Position numbers and translations under genes: made by a program. Below, one piece after another: positions 36,495 through 45,593 of a stretch of DNA of 64,000 nucleotides (the stretch's first letter is position 1; each line of letters opens with the position of its first letter). Location: positions 1 to 64,000 of the forward strand of contig JANXUD010000077.1 of assembly GCA_025352045.1 (NCBI GenBank), read 5' to 3'. This stretch comes from Gammaproteobacteria bacterium (lineage in GTDB: Bacteria > Pseudomonadota > Gammaproteobacteria > Xanthomonadales > Xanthomonadaceae). The notes under the pieces were generated by a model, which saw only the letters and a list, made by a program, of their open reading frames with translations, ran no database searches and was not told the DNA's origin.

Positions 36495-38293
36495 GCCTGC
36501 TCGACGAACTCAAGCGCCGCAACGTGGTGAAGGTGGGCGCGGCCTACCTGCTGGTGGCGTGGCTGGTGGTGCAGGGGGCGAGCATCGGCTTTCCCGCCTT
36601 CGATGCGCCGGCCTGGGCGCTGCGGGTTTTCATCCTGGTGCTGCTGCTCGGCTTTCCGATCGCGGTGGTGATGGCCTGGATGCTGGAGCTGACGCCGGAC
36701 GGCATCAAGGTCGAAGGCGCGCCCTCGGGCAACAAGACCATGGTCGGCATCGCCATCGTGCTCGCCCTGCTCGCGGTGGCCTGGTACTACCGTGGCCAGC
36801 CAACGGTGCGCGCGAGCGCGGTTCCCGCCGGCGAAGTCGGTGCCAAGGCGCCGTCGGGTCCGGAACCCGCGTTGGCCAAGTCGATCGCGGTGCTGCCCTT
36901 CCTCAACATGAGCACCGATGCCGGCAACCAGTTCTTCGCCGACGGCATCAGCGAGGAGCTGCTGAACGTGCTGGTGAAGGTGCCGGACCTCGGCGTGGCG
37001 TCGCGCACGTCGTCGTTTGCGTACAAGGGCAAGGAACTGGGGGCGTCGGAGATCGCGAGGGAACTCAAGGTCAGCTACATCCTGGAAGGCAGCGTGCGCA
37101 AGGCCGGCGACAAGGTGCGCATCACCGCGCAGCTGATCGACGCCGTGCACGACCGGCACCTGTGGTCGGAGACCTACGATCGCCAGCTGACCGACATCTT
37201 CGCCATCCAGGACGAGATCGCCAACGCGATCGTCGCTGCACTGCGCGGGTCGCTGACCACCGCCAAGACCGCGCCCGCGGTGAAGGTGCGCGCCGATACG
37301 GAAAACATGCAGGCCTACGAGCTGTACCTGAAGGCGCGCGAGAACTTCATCGCGCGGCGTGAGTTGTCGGCGACGACGGGAATGTTCCAGCGCGTGGTGC
37401 AGCTCGACCCAAAATTTGCGCGCGGCTGGGAGGGATTGGCCGCGGTGAGCGCGGTTGCGCCCAGCTGGGGCGAGAGCGACCGTGATTACTCGACGCTGGC
37501 AGCGCAAGCCGCCGACCGCGCGCTGGAACTCGATCCATCGCTGTCGATGCCCTGGGGAGTCAAGGCGCAGATCCGCGAAGGCACGTGGCCGATCGACTTT
37601 GCCGGGCAGCTGGCCGACTACGAAAAGGCGATCGCTGCCGATCCACGCAACGCGACGGCACTGCTATGGCGCGGCATTACCTGGACCAAGCTCGGCTTCT
37701 TCGACCGGGCATTGGCGGACCTGGACCGGGCCGTCGCGCTTGAACCGAACTACCTCAACGCGATCCGCCACAAGGCGCTGGCGCTGTTGCTGTCTGGAAA
37801 GGTGGAGGAGAGCATCGCGCTCTACGAAACCGGCATTCCCAAGGGCTTCGTGTACAGCCGCACGGAAAACTTCATCCTTCCGATGCTGGCGCATGGCCGT
37901 CGCCCCGAGGCCCTGCTCCTGATGGGAGTCGGGACGATGGCGCCGGATCTGCGCGATGCGTTGCTGACGAAACTGGACCATCCGGAAACCGCCGTCGCCG
38001 GCGCGCGCGCGCTCGTCGCGCGCCATGCCGGCGATCCGGAGTTGCAGACAGCGACGGGCAACCTGACGCAGTCGCACGTGTTGCTGTGGCTGGGCGACTA
38101 CGACAGCGCTGGAACGGCCGACGAGCGGGTCACCAGCGGCATCGTTGCCTGGGACCGCTATCCGCCGACGTGGCGCAACTCGCCGGGCATGAAGCACAAA
38201 CTCGAGGCGATGGGCGTGGCCGCCTACTGGCGCGCGAAGGGCTTCCCACCGCAGTGCCATCCGGCTGGCGCCACCGACTTCAACTGCGACTGA
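36491..38293 (+). CDS. TolB-N/TPR membrane protein, head type B with terminal Cys pair (array gene 4)
   Basis: 600 aa from GTG 36491, overlapping the kinase stop by 4 nt. Head B: MSLLDELKRRNVVKVGAAYL, with TM1, TM2 (VFILVLLLGFPIAVVMAWML) and TPDGIKVEG. TM3 is IAIVLALLAVAWYYRGQP. Body: SIAVLPFLNMSTDAGNQFFA, GVASRTSSFAYKGKELGASE, YILEGSVRKAGDKVRITAQL and DIFAIQDEIANAIVAAL. TPR-type parts include QAYELYLKARENFIARRELS and RAVALEPNYLNAIRHKALA. It ends W580-x8-C589-x9-C599. The two Cys are the last before the C-terminus and, if the body is periplasmic as the topology predicts, could form a disulfide. It is one nucleotide short of touching the next ATG. Confidence 0.87.
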   Translation: MSLLDELKRRNVVKVGAAYLLVAWLVVQGASIGFPAFDAPAWALRVFILVLLLGFPIAVVMAWMLELTPDGIKVEGAPSGNKTMVGIAIVLALLAVAWYYRGQPTVRASAVPAGEVGAKAPSGPEPALAKSIAVLPFLNMSTDAGNQFFADGISEELLNVLVKVPDLGVASRTSSFAYKGKELGASEIARELKVSYILEGSVRKAGDKVRITAQLIDAVHDRHLWSETYDRQLTDIFAIQDEIANAIVAALRGSLTTAKTAPAVKVRADTENMQAYELYLKARENFIARRELSATTGMFQRVVQLDPKFARGWEGLAAVSAVAPSWGESDRDYSTLAAQAADRALELDPSLSMPWGVKAQIREGTWPIDFAGQLADYEKAIAADPRNATALLWRGITWTKLGFFDRALADLDRAVALEPNYLNAIRHKALALLLSGKVEESIALYETGIPKGFVYSRTENFILPMLAHGRRPEALLLMGVGTMAPDLRDALLTKLDHPETAVAGARALVARHAGDPELQTATGNLTQSHVLLWLGDYDSAGTADERVTSGIVAWDRYPPTWRNSPGMKHKLEAMGVAAYWRAKGFPPQCHPAGATDFNCD

Positions 38294-38294
38294 C

Positions 38295-40157
38295 ATGGCC
38301 GACCCGCCCATCAGCCTGTTCGACGAACTCAAGCACCGCAAGGTATTCAAGGTGGGCGCGGCTTACCTTGTGGTCGCGTGGCTGGCCGTGCAGGCGGCGA
38401 GTATCGGCTTTCCGGCATTCGACGCGCCGCCGTGGGCCTTGCGCATCTTCATCCTGGTGGTCTTCCTCGGATTGCCGGTGTCCCTGGTGTTTGCCTGGGC
38501 CTTCGAGGTCACGCCTGACGGCTTGAAGAGTGAAGGGGTGCGTGGCAGCAAGCGCTTGCTGCTGGTCGCCGCTGCGCTGGCGGCGCTGGCCTTCGTCTGG
38601 TACTTCAAGGGCCAGCCGGCCTACCTCGATCGACCTGCCCCGGCGGTTCCCGGCAACGCGACAGCGACCACCGGCATCGGGGCGCCGGACGCTGCGCCGC
38701 GCGCGGTCACGCCGATCAGCAAGAAGTCCGTCGCCGTGCTGCCTTTCGTCAACATGAGTGCGGACAAGGACCAGGACTATTTTTCCGATGGCATCTCCGA
38801 AGAGATCCTGAATGCGTTGGCGCAGGTACAGGACCTCAAGGTCGCTGGCCGCACTTCCTCGTTCCAGTTCAAGGGCAAGAACCAGGACCTGCGTGCGGTG
38901 GGGCAGGCGCTGGGCGTGGCGCACGTGCTGGAAGGCTCGGTACGCAAGCAGGGGGAGAAGGTGCGCATCACCGCGCAATTGGTCCAGACGGCGGATGGGT
39001 TCCATGTGTGGTCGGAAAGCTACGACGGCGACCTGAAGGATGTCTTCCAGTTGCAGGAAAACATCGCCAGGGCAATCACCGACAAGCTGCAGGTGATCCT
39101 GAGCGGCGACCAGGCCGAGCGCCTGGTGGCGGTGCCGACCCAGAATACCGAGGCCTACTCGCTGTACCTGCAGGCCTCGCAAACCTTCAACCGTCGCGAT
39201 GGCGCCCGCTTCGGCGAGGCGATCGCGCAGTTGGAACAGGCGTTGCGCCTGGATCCGAGGTTCGCGCGGGCGCATTCGCGCATCGCGGCGCTGCAGTCGC
39301 TGGCGGGCAACTACGACCCGCGCGTGCAGGACTCGTCTGCCGTTGCCGCGGAGGCGCATGCGCAGCAGGCCATCAAGCTTGACGCAAAGCTCGCCGAGCC
39401 CTACGCGGTGCTGGGCAATCTGTACGGCCGGCAGCGACGCTTCGTGGAAGCCTTCGAGACATTCAATCGCGCACTGGCCATCGACCCGAACGACGTCACG
39501 AGCAATTTCTGGAATGCCGCGCTGCTGTGCCAGACGGGCTACCTCTCGCGCTGCGACGCGGCGCTGGATCGCGTCCTGGAAATCGATCCGATGCTGCCCA
39601 ATGCCCTGTCCTGGCGCGGCCGGGAATACGTTCGCGCGGGCAACCTGGACGCCGGCGAAAAGATGCTGCTTCGCTCGAAGGACGCAGGCCTGGCGCATGC
39701 CGGCATGGCCTTGTCGGATCTCGCCAAGGCCCGGGGCAACCTTGCCGATGCGGAGAAATTCCTGGTGCAGGGCAATGCGCCGCTCATGGGCGACCTCCCG
39801 CCCGGCAGCAACGAGATCGTCGTTCACGGCATCTTTGGCGATGCCACCGCGCGCGCCGCGGCGCTGGCGGACATCGAACGCTACCTCGCGACCAAGCCCA
39901 GGCCGTTGGCCGGGGTCGCCGCCGAGAGCCTGTTGCGCATGGATCCCCGCCGGGGCCTTTTGGCCACCCAGGATGCCCCGACCAACAACGACTCGATGCT
40001 GCTCACGCCACTCTGGGACCTCAACCAGACCAATGCGCGCATGCTGCCGGAATTTGCCGAATTTGCGCGGCGCGCCGGCCTGGCACGCCTCTGGGACACG
40101 CTTGGCCCGCCCGACCAGTGCAGCAAGAACGACAAGGGTGACTATGTCTGTCACTGA
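38295..40157 (+). CDS. TolB-N/TPR membrane protein, head type B with terminal Cys pair (array gene 5)
   Basis: 620 aa from ATG 38295 (MADPPISLFDELKHRKVFKV). Head B has a TM pair (VGAAYLVVAWLAVQAASIGF, RIFILVVFLGLPVSLVFAW) and then FEVTPDGLKSEG; TM3 is LLLVAAALAALAFVWYFKGQ. Body: SVAVLPFVNMSADKDQDYFS, VAGRTSSFQFKGKNQDLRAV, HVLEGSVRKQGEKVRITAQL and FQLQENIARAITDKLQVIL. This body resembles the head-A satellite at 5.8 kb (AGRTSAFAYKGKNEDLRAI, FDLQESIARKITDKLQVVL) more than its head-B neighbours, so head and body have separate histories. Ends W600-x8-C609-x9-C619, also like the satellite. A 9-nt gap leads to the next GTG. Confidence 0.88.
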   Translation: MADPPISLFDELKHRKVFKVGAAYLVVAWLAVQAASIGFPAFDAPPWALRIFILVVFLGLPVSLVFAWAFEVTPDGLKSEGVRGSKRLLLVAAALAALAFVWYFKGQPAYLDRPAPAVPGNATATTGIGAPDAAPRAVTPISKKSVAVLPFVNMSADKDQDYFSDGISEEILNALAQVQDLKVAGRTSSFQFKGKNQDLRAVGQALGVAHVLEGSVRKQGEKVRITAQLVQTADGFHVWSESYDGDLKDVFQLQENIARAITDKLQVILSGDQAERLVAVPTQNTEAYSLYLQASQTFNRRDGARFGEAIAQLEQALRLDPRFARAHSRIAALQSLAGNYDPRVQDSSAVAAEAHAQQAIKLDAKLAEPYAVLGNLYGRQRRFVEAFETFNRALAIDPNDVTSNFWNAALLCQTGYLSRCDAALDRVLEIDPMLPNALSWRGREYVRAGNLDAGEKMLLRSKDAGLAHAGMALSDLAKARGNLADAEKFLVQGNAPLMGDLPPGSNEIVVHGIFGDATARAAALADIERYLATKPRPLAGVAAESLLRMDPRRGLLATQDAPTNNDSMLLTPLWDLNQTNARMLPEFAEFARRAGLARLWDTLGPPDQCSKNDKGDYVCH

Positions 40158-40166
40158 CCGCACGCC

Positions 40167-42053
40167 GTGAGCCTGCTGGCCGAACTCAGGCGCCGCAACG
40201 TCATCCGCATGGCCGGGCTGTACCTGGTTGGCGCCTGGCTGGTGACCCAGGTGGCGGGCACGGTACTGCCGATGTTTGGTGCGCCGGGCTGGGTGCCGCG
40301 CACGATCGTGCTCGTGCTGGCGATCGGCTTCCTCCCTGCGCTGGCCGTCGCCTGGGTCTTCGAGCTGACGCCCGAGGGCATCAAGCGCGACGGAGACGTG
40401 CCGCCGGAACAGTCCATCGCGCCGCAAACCGGGCGGCGCATGAATCGCATGATCTTCGCCATGCTTGCGTTGGCGCTGGCGTATTTCGCCATCGACAAGT
40501 TCGTCCTGGGTCCAAGGGTCGCCGAGCCTGCGCAAGTGGCGGCGCATTCGATGCCGCCTGTGAAGCCGGCGGCCAAGGCCGGTCCGCTGAAGTCCATCGC
40601 CGTGCTGCCCTTCGTCAACATGTCCACCGACCCGGAGAACGAATTCTTCTCCGACGGCCTGTCCGAGGAAATCCTCAACTCGCTGGCGCGCATCGATGGC
40701 ATGCAGGTTGTCGGGCGCACGTCGTCCTTCCAGTTCAAGGGCAAGAACGAGGACCTGCGCACGGTCGGCGAGAAGCTCGGCGTGGACACCGTGCTGGAGG
40801 GCAGCGTGCGCCGCGAGGGCGAGCGTGCGCGCATCACCGCGCAGCTGATCCGCACCTCGGACGGACTGCACCTGTGGTCTGAGACCTACGACCGCACGCT
40901 GCAGGACACCTTGGCGGTCCAGCTCGACATCGCGGAAAAGGTGGCCGGCGCGCTCGACGTCCTGCTCGACGACAGGCAGCGGCAAAGGATGCGCAAGGCG
41001 GGCATCAGCAATGTCGATGCCTTCATTGCCTACCAGAAGGGCCTGAAGCTGTACGACGATGCGCATGGCAAGGCCTCGGTCGGCCTGCTCGAGGGCCTCC
41101 GGCAGGCCAACGCCGAGTTCGACAAGGCGACGGCGCTGGAGCCGGACTTCTACGAACCGTTGTATGCCAAGGCGGATCTCTACGAGCACACGCTGCAGAC
41201 CGACACGCTAGGCCAGGCCGAGCGGGTCGCCGCCCAGCGCGAGGCACTCAAGACCCTGCAGCTGGCGGCCGCCGCCAGCAAGGACACCCAGCAGCGCCTG
41301 CTGACCCTGGCCGAGCGGCAGATGCTCAGCGATGACTGGCACGGCTTGCCCGCGCTGATCGACCAGGCGTTCAAGGCGCCCGGTTGCAACTATTCCAACT
41401 GGCTGCCGGTGTTCGCCAGCGCGTTCGGCTACGGCGATGCCTTCGAGGACCAGGGCGCGCGCGCCAGCGCCTGCGACCCGCTCAACCGGATCAACTACAG
41501 CACCCGGATCACCGTTGCGCTCGCTACCGGACATCCGCAACGGGCGCTGGACATCCTCGCGACGCTGGAGAAGGTGACGCAGGTTCCCGGCACCGTGAGC
41601 AGCTCGCGCGCGCTGGCGCTGGCCATGCTGGGACGCATCGACGCGGCCGGCAAGGAAATGGATGGCGTCGATCCCACGGCGCGCCCCGACAGCTATTCCA
41701 TGGCCCGGATCGTGATCGGTCGCGCGCAAGGCCTGTCCCCGGCCGACATCCATGCCCGCCTGCAGGCGATCGATCGCAGCCAGGGCAAGTTCAACCAGTG
41801 GCTGATGACCGATGGCATCGAAGCCGCGAATGCCGGCAACCGCGCCGAAGCGAACAGGTTGGCCGCCGCGATGGACGCGCGCCCGGCCGGCCCCTTCCTG
41901 CTCGCCGTGCTCAGCCAGGCCTGCCATTGCGGCGCGCCGTTCGACCTGGACGCGACACCGAATTTCAAGGCGCGCCTGGCTGAATCGGGGTTGCGCTGGC
42001 CGCCACCGGCTACTATCGCGTTTCCAACGCGGGCCGGGGACGCCAAGCGATGA
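40167..42053 (+). CDS. TolB-N/TPR membrane protein, head type A (array gene 6)
   Basis: 628 aa from GTG 40167 (MSLLAELRRRNVIRMAGLYL). Head A: VGAWLVTQVAGTVLPMFGAP, FELTPEGIKRDGDVPPEQSI and TM3 MIFAMLALALAYFAIDKF. Body: SIAVLPFVNMSTDPENEFFS, QVVGRTSSFQFKGKNEDLRT, DTVLEGSVRREGERARITAQ and DTLAVQLDIAEKVAGALDVL. The TPR part differs from the others (DAFIAYQKGLKLYDDAHGKA, TALEPDFYEPLYAKADLYEH, AALKTLQLAAAASK-like) and ends with SQACHCGAPFDLD and a Pro-rich tail instead of the W-x8-C-x9-C motif. The stop overlaps the next ATG (ATGA). Confidence 0.87.
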   Translation: MSLLAELRRRNVIRMAGLYLVGAWLVTQVAGTVLPMFGAPGWVPRTIVLVLAIGFLPALAVAWVFELTPEGIKRDGDVPPEQSIAPQTGRRMNRMIFAMLALALAYFAIDKFVLGPRVAEPAQVAAHSMPPVKPAAKAGPLKSIAVLPFVNMSTDPENEFFSDGLSEEILNSLARIDGMQVVGRTSSFQFKGKNEDLRTVGEKLGVDTVLEGSVRREGERARITAQLIRTSDGLHLWSETYDRTLQDTLAVQLDIAEKVAGALDVLLDDRQRQRMRKAGISNVDAFIAYQKGLKLYDDAHGKASVGLLEGLRQANAEFDKATALEPDFYEPLYAKADLYEHTLQTDTLGQAERVAAQREALKTLQLAAAASKDTQQRLLTLAERQMLSDDWHGLPALIDQAFKAPGCNYSNWLPVFASAFGYGDAFEDQGARASACDPLNRINYSTRITVALATGHPQRALDILATLEKVTQVPGTVSSSRALALAMLGRIDAAGKEMDGVDPTARPDSYSMARIVIGRAQGLSPADIHARLQAIDRSQGKFNQWLMTDGIEAANAGNRAEANRLAAAMDARPAGPFLLAVLSQACHCGAPFDLDATPNFKARLAESGLRWPPPATIAFPTRAGDAKR

Positions 42054-43789
42054 GCCTGTTCGAAGAACTGAAGCGTCGCAAGGTCTTCAAGGTTGGCGCC
42101 GCCTACCTGGTCGTGGCCTGGTTGGCGGTGCAGGCGGCGTCGATTGCATTTCCGACCTTCGAAGCGCCGCTCTGGGCCCTGCGCGTGTTCATCCTGGTGA
42201 CCCTGCTGGGGTTTCCCCTGGCGCTGGTGATGGCCTGGATCTTCGACGCCACGCCCGAGGGCCTGAAGCTTGACGCCAATCTCTCGGGCAGCAAGCGCGT
42301 GTTCGCCGGCGCGGCCGTGCTGATCGTGTTGGCCTTGGCCTGGTACTACCGTGGCCAGCCGGCTTTTCGTGCAGGCGCCGCCACGCCAGCAGCGGCCGCC
42401 ACCGGCGCGAGTGCCGCCGGCGCCGCGGCCAAACTCGATGCGACCTCGATCGCCGTGCTCCCGTTTGTCGACATGAGCCAGGGCAAGGACCAGGAATATT
42501 TCTCGGACGGCCTGTCCGAGGAACTGCTGAACCTGCTGGCGCAGCTGCCGCAACTCCGGGTGATCGCGCGCACCTCCTCGTTCTCCTTCAAGGGCAAGGA
42601 GGTGGACGTCGCCACCATCGCCAGGACCCTGGGGGTGGCCAATGTGCTCGAGGGTAGCGTGCGCAAGTCCGGAAACACGCTTCGCATCACCGCCCAGCTG
42701 ATCCGTAGCTCGGACAGCTCGCACCTGTGGTCGCACACCTACGATCGCGAGCTGACCGATGTGTTCAAGGTGCAGGACGAGATCGCGGGCGCCGTGGTGG
42801 CTGCGCTGAAGCTCCAGCTGTTGCCCGACCAGGCCATGAGCAATGCCCGGCGCAGCGACAATCCCGAGGCCTACAACCAGTTCCTGCTCGGCAATGAATT
42901 CTTCAAGCGCGAGAATCCGGACGACTGGCGGCGCGCAGTGGCTGCCTACCGGCAGGCGATCGCACTCGACGGCAAATTCGCGGCGGCCTATGCGGGACTG
43001 GCCAGCAGCGAAGGCAGCCTGGCCGACATGTCTGGCCTCGTGGCCGACGCGGAGCAGTCGCGCGCCGACGCCGACCAGGCGGTTGCGCTGGCGCCGGAAC
43101 TGGTGGACGGCTATGTCGCGCGCGGCACCGGCCGGCTGTCCTTCAAGAAAGACTGGTCCGGCGCGCAGGCCGATTTCGCAAAGGCCCTGGCGCTCAGCCC
43201 CGGCGACGCCGATGTCCAGGTCGGCTACGGCCGCATGATGATCGCCCTGGGGCGCGTGCCGGAAGCGATCGCCGCCTCGCGCAAGGCCACCGAACTCGAT
43301 CCCCTGTCGTCCATCGCCTGGGACCAGTTGGGGCGCCTGTACTACGGCGTCGGCAAGTATCCAGCGGCGGCCAAGGCCCTGGACCGCGCCCTGGAGATCA
43401 CGCCCGCATCGGGTCGGGCGCGCTACCACCGTGGCGTGACCAGCCTGCTCGCGGGCCAGCTCGAAGACGCCCTCCGCCTCTTCCGGCAAACAGGCGCCGC
43501 CTATGGCGGGGTGGGCGTCGCCATGGCCCAATTCAGCCTGGGCCATGCGCGGGAATCGCAGCAGGCCCTGGACCAGGAAATCGCCCAGTACGCACAAGGC
43601 GCGGGTTACCAGATCGCCGAGGCTTACGCCTGGCGTGGCGAAAAAGACAAGGCCTTCGAATGGCTCGATCGCGCGTATGCCCAGCACGATGGTGGACTGA
43701 CCTTCATCAAGTCCGACCCGCTGGTGGCCTCCTTGCTGGCTGATCCGCGCTATGCCGCGTTGATGGGGAAGATGGGCCTGCCGCCGTGA
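42050..43789 (+). CDS. TolB-N/TPR membrane protein, head type B (array gene 7)
   Basis: 579 aa from ATG 42050 (MSLFEELKRRKVFKVGAAYL). The head carries TFEAPLWALRVFILVTLLGF, then MAWIFDATPEGLKLDANLSG and TM3 VLIVLALAWYYRGQPAF. The body and TPR part are the closest match to array gene 2: VDMSQGKDQEYFSDGLSEEL, VIARTSSFSFKGKEVDVATI, LRITAQLIRSSDSSHLWSHT, VFKVQDEIAGAVVAAL, and the shared tail AYAWRGEKDKAFEWLDRAY then KSDPLVASLLADPRYAALMG. Genes 2 and 7 are 8 kb apart, which suggests a duplication of a block rather than simple neighbour copying. The stop overlaps the next GTG (GTGA). Confidence 0.88.
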   Translation: MSLFEELKRRKVFKVGAAYLVVAWLAVQAASIAFPTFEAPLWALRVFILVTLLGFPLALVMAWIFDATPEGLKLDANLSGSKRVFAGAAVLIVLALAWYYRGQPAFRAGAATPAAAATGASAAGAAAKLDATSIAVLPFVDMSQGKDQEYFSDGLSEELLNLLAQLPQLRVIARTSSFSFKGKEVDVATIARTLGVANVLEGSVRKSGNTLRITAQLIRSSDSSHLWSHTYDRELTDVFKVQDEIAGAVVAALKLQLLPDQAMSNARRSDNPEAYNQFLLGNEFFKRENPDDWRRAVAAYRQAIALDGKFAAAYAGLASSEGSLADMSGLVADAEQSRADADQAVALAPELVDGYVARGTGRLSFKKDWSGAQADFAKALALSPGDADVQVGYGRMMIALGRVPEAIAASRKATELDPLSSIAWDQLGRLYYGVGKYPAAAKALDRALEITPASGRARYHRGVTSLLAGQLEDALRLFRQTGAAYGGVGVAMAQFSLGHARESQQALDQEIAQYAQGAGYQIAEAYAWRGEKDKAFEWLDRAYAQHDGGLTFIKSDPLVASLLADPRYAALMGKMGLPP

Positions 43790-45570
43790 GCCTGGTCGAC
43801 GAACTCAAGCGTCGCAAGGTCTTCAAGGTGGGCGCCGGCTATCTGGTGGTTGCCTGGCTTGCGGTGCAGGCGGCGTCGATCGCGTTTCCGACCTTCGAGG
43901 CGCCGCTGTGGGCGCTGCGCGTGTTCATCCTGGTCGCCCTGCTCGGCTTTCCGATCGTGCTCGTGCTGACCTGGATGATCGACCTGACGCCGGACGGCGT
44001 GAAGCTCGACCCGGATGTGTCAGGCAGCAAGCGCGTGCTTGCGGGAGCTGCGCTGCTGGTCGTGCTGGCGCTGGGCTGGTATTTCTACGGGCAACCCTCG
44101 TTCCGCAAGGGCGATGCGGCCACGCCGGTCGTCGCGAGCCAGAATTCGATTGCGGTGCTTCCATTCGCCAACATGAGCGGAAAGGCAGACCAGGATTATT
44201 TCTCCGATGGCATGACCGAAGAACTGTTGAACGTGTTGGCCAAGGTGCCGCAGCTCAAGGTCGTGGCGCGCACGTCGGTGTTCCAGTTCAAGAACCAGGG
44301 CGGCGACGTCCGCGAGATCGGCCGCAAGCTGGGCGTGAGCCATATCGTCGAAGGCAGTGTCCGCCGCGACGGCGAGGAAGTCCGGATCACTGCGCAGCTG
44401 GTGCGGGTGTCGGATGGCTTCCATGTCTGGTCGGAAACCTACGACCGCAAGCTCGAAGGGGTCTTCGCCCTCCAGGACGACATCGCGAAACGCATCGGTG
44501 ATGCATTGAAGCTGTCGCTGGGGGTCGCGACGCGTGCGCCGATCGACGCCGGCGCCTACGACGAATACCTCAGGGGCAGGGCCCTGTTGCGCCAGCGCAA
44601 GGACCTGTCGGCGGCGGTAGCGCATTTCCAGGCGGCCATCGCCAAGGCGCCGGACTTTGCCGCCGCCTATTCATCGCTGTCGCTGGCCCTGGACGTGGCC
44701 TACTACTACGTGCCGATGGACCAGGCGATGGCCCTGGACTGGGAGGCGCAGGCGGCAAAGGCCGCCGAACGGGCGCAAGCGCTGGCGCCGGATGCGGCCG
44801 CGACCGAGCACGTCCTGGCCAACGTCGAACGCGCACGCTTTTCCTACGCGAAGGCGGAGCAGCATTATCTTCGCAGCATCGCCATCGACTCCAGCTATGC
44901 CGACGTGCGCGAGGATTATGCCGAGTTGCTGTTCCTGGTCGGGCGTGTCGATGACTCGACCCAGGCGTCGCGGCAACTGGTCGCGCTCGATCCCTACTTT
45001 GTCGTCGGCTGGATGCGCCGCTATGCGGCGGCATCGCAGCGTGACGACCGGGCGGAGGTCGCCTTTTGCCTGCAGCGCCTCCGGGAACTGTCGCCGAACA
45101 ATTTCAACAGCGTGTACGGGGATCTCGACTACGCCTTGTCGTTCGGGCGCACAGACGAGGCGCGTGCCGCGGCCCAGAAAATCGAAGCGCAGCGGCCGGT
45201 CGAAGGCGCGCGCCTGACCGTGCTCGTGCCCTGGGCCCTGGGCGATGCCGGCGCGGATGAATCGGCCGCCCGACGTGCGCTCAAGCAGATGGACGTATCG
45301 GAGGTCCCGTATTACCTCGTGGCGCGTCGCGACATCGCCGGCTATCTCGATCATTTCGCCCACGTCGGCCCGACCGAGCAGATGTACTTCTTCGCCGACC
45401 TGCAGACCAGCCCGGCCGATGGCAACGCGATGCTGCGTGACCCCAGGATCAAGGCCCAGCTCCAGTCGCTCGGCTTCGTCGACTATTGGCGGGACAGGGG
45501 CTGGCCAGCAAACTGCCGGGCGCTGGGCAATGCCGATTTCGAATGCGGCATCGAGGCCACGCCGCGATGA
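43786..45570 (+). CDS. TolB-N/TPR membrane protein, head type B with terminal Cys pair (array gene 8)
   Basis: 594 aa from GTG 43786 (MSLVDELKRRKVFKVGAGYL). The head is very close to gene 7 (TFEAPLWALRVFILVALLGF), then DLTPDGVKLDPDVSGSKRVL and TM3 ALLVVLALGWYFYGQPSF. The body differs: SIAVLPFANMSGKADQDYFS, VVARTSVFQFKNQGGDVREI, HIVEGSVRRDGEEVRITAQL and VFALQDDIAKRIGDALKLSL, so a gene-7-like head is attached to another body. The TPR part includes VAHFQAAIAKAPDFAAAYSS. It ends W568-x8-C577-x9-C587 followed by seven residues. The stop overlaps the ATG of an 8-codon frame (ATGA) that runs into the DUF6090-like gene. Confidence 0.88.
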   Translation: MSLVDELKRRKVFKVGAGYLVVAWLAVQAASIAFPTFEAPLWALRVFILVALLGFPIVLVLTWMIDLTPDGVKLDPDVSGSKRVLAGAALLVVLALGWYFYGQPSFRKGDAATPVVASQNSIAVLPFANMSGKADQDYFSDGMTEELLNVLAKVPQLKVVARTSVFQFKNQGGDVREIGRKLGVSHIVEGSVRRDGEEVRITAQLVRVSDGFHVWSETYDRKLEGVFALQDDIAKRIGDALKLSLGVATRAPIDAGAYDEYLRGRALLRQRKDLSAAVAHFQAAIAKAPDFAAAYSSLSLALDVAYYYVPMDQAMALDWEAQAAKAAERAQALAPDAAATEHVLANVERARFSYAKAEQHYLRSIAIDSSYADVREDYAELLFLVGRVDDSTQASRQLVALDPYFVVGWMRRYAAASQRDDRAEVAFCLQRLRELSPNNFNSVYGDLDYALSFGRTDEARAAAQKIEAQRPVEGARLTVLVPWALGDAGADESAARRALKQMDVSEVPYYLVARRDIAGYLDHFAHVGPTEQMYFFADLQTSPADGNAMLRDPRIKAQLQSLGFVDYWRDRGWPANCRALGNADFECGIEATPR

Positions 45571-45593
45571 ACGACGTAGGATGGACGACATGA
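45567..45593 (+). other. Bridging mini-frame (8 codons) between array gene 8 and the DUF6090-like gene
   Basis: ATG 45567 overlaps the stop of gene 8; the frame encodes MNDVGWTT and its TGA (591-593) overlaps the ATG at 45590. The overlaps at both ends match the other bridging frames of the array, but eight codons can easily arise by chance. The AGGATGG inside it is the likely ribosome site for the next gene. Confidence 0.35.
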
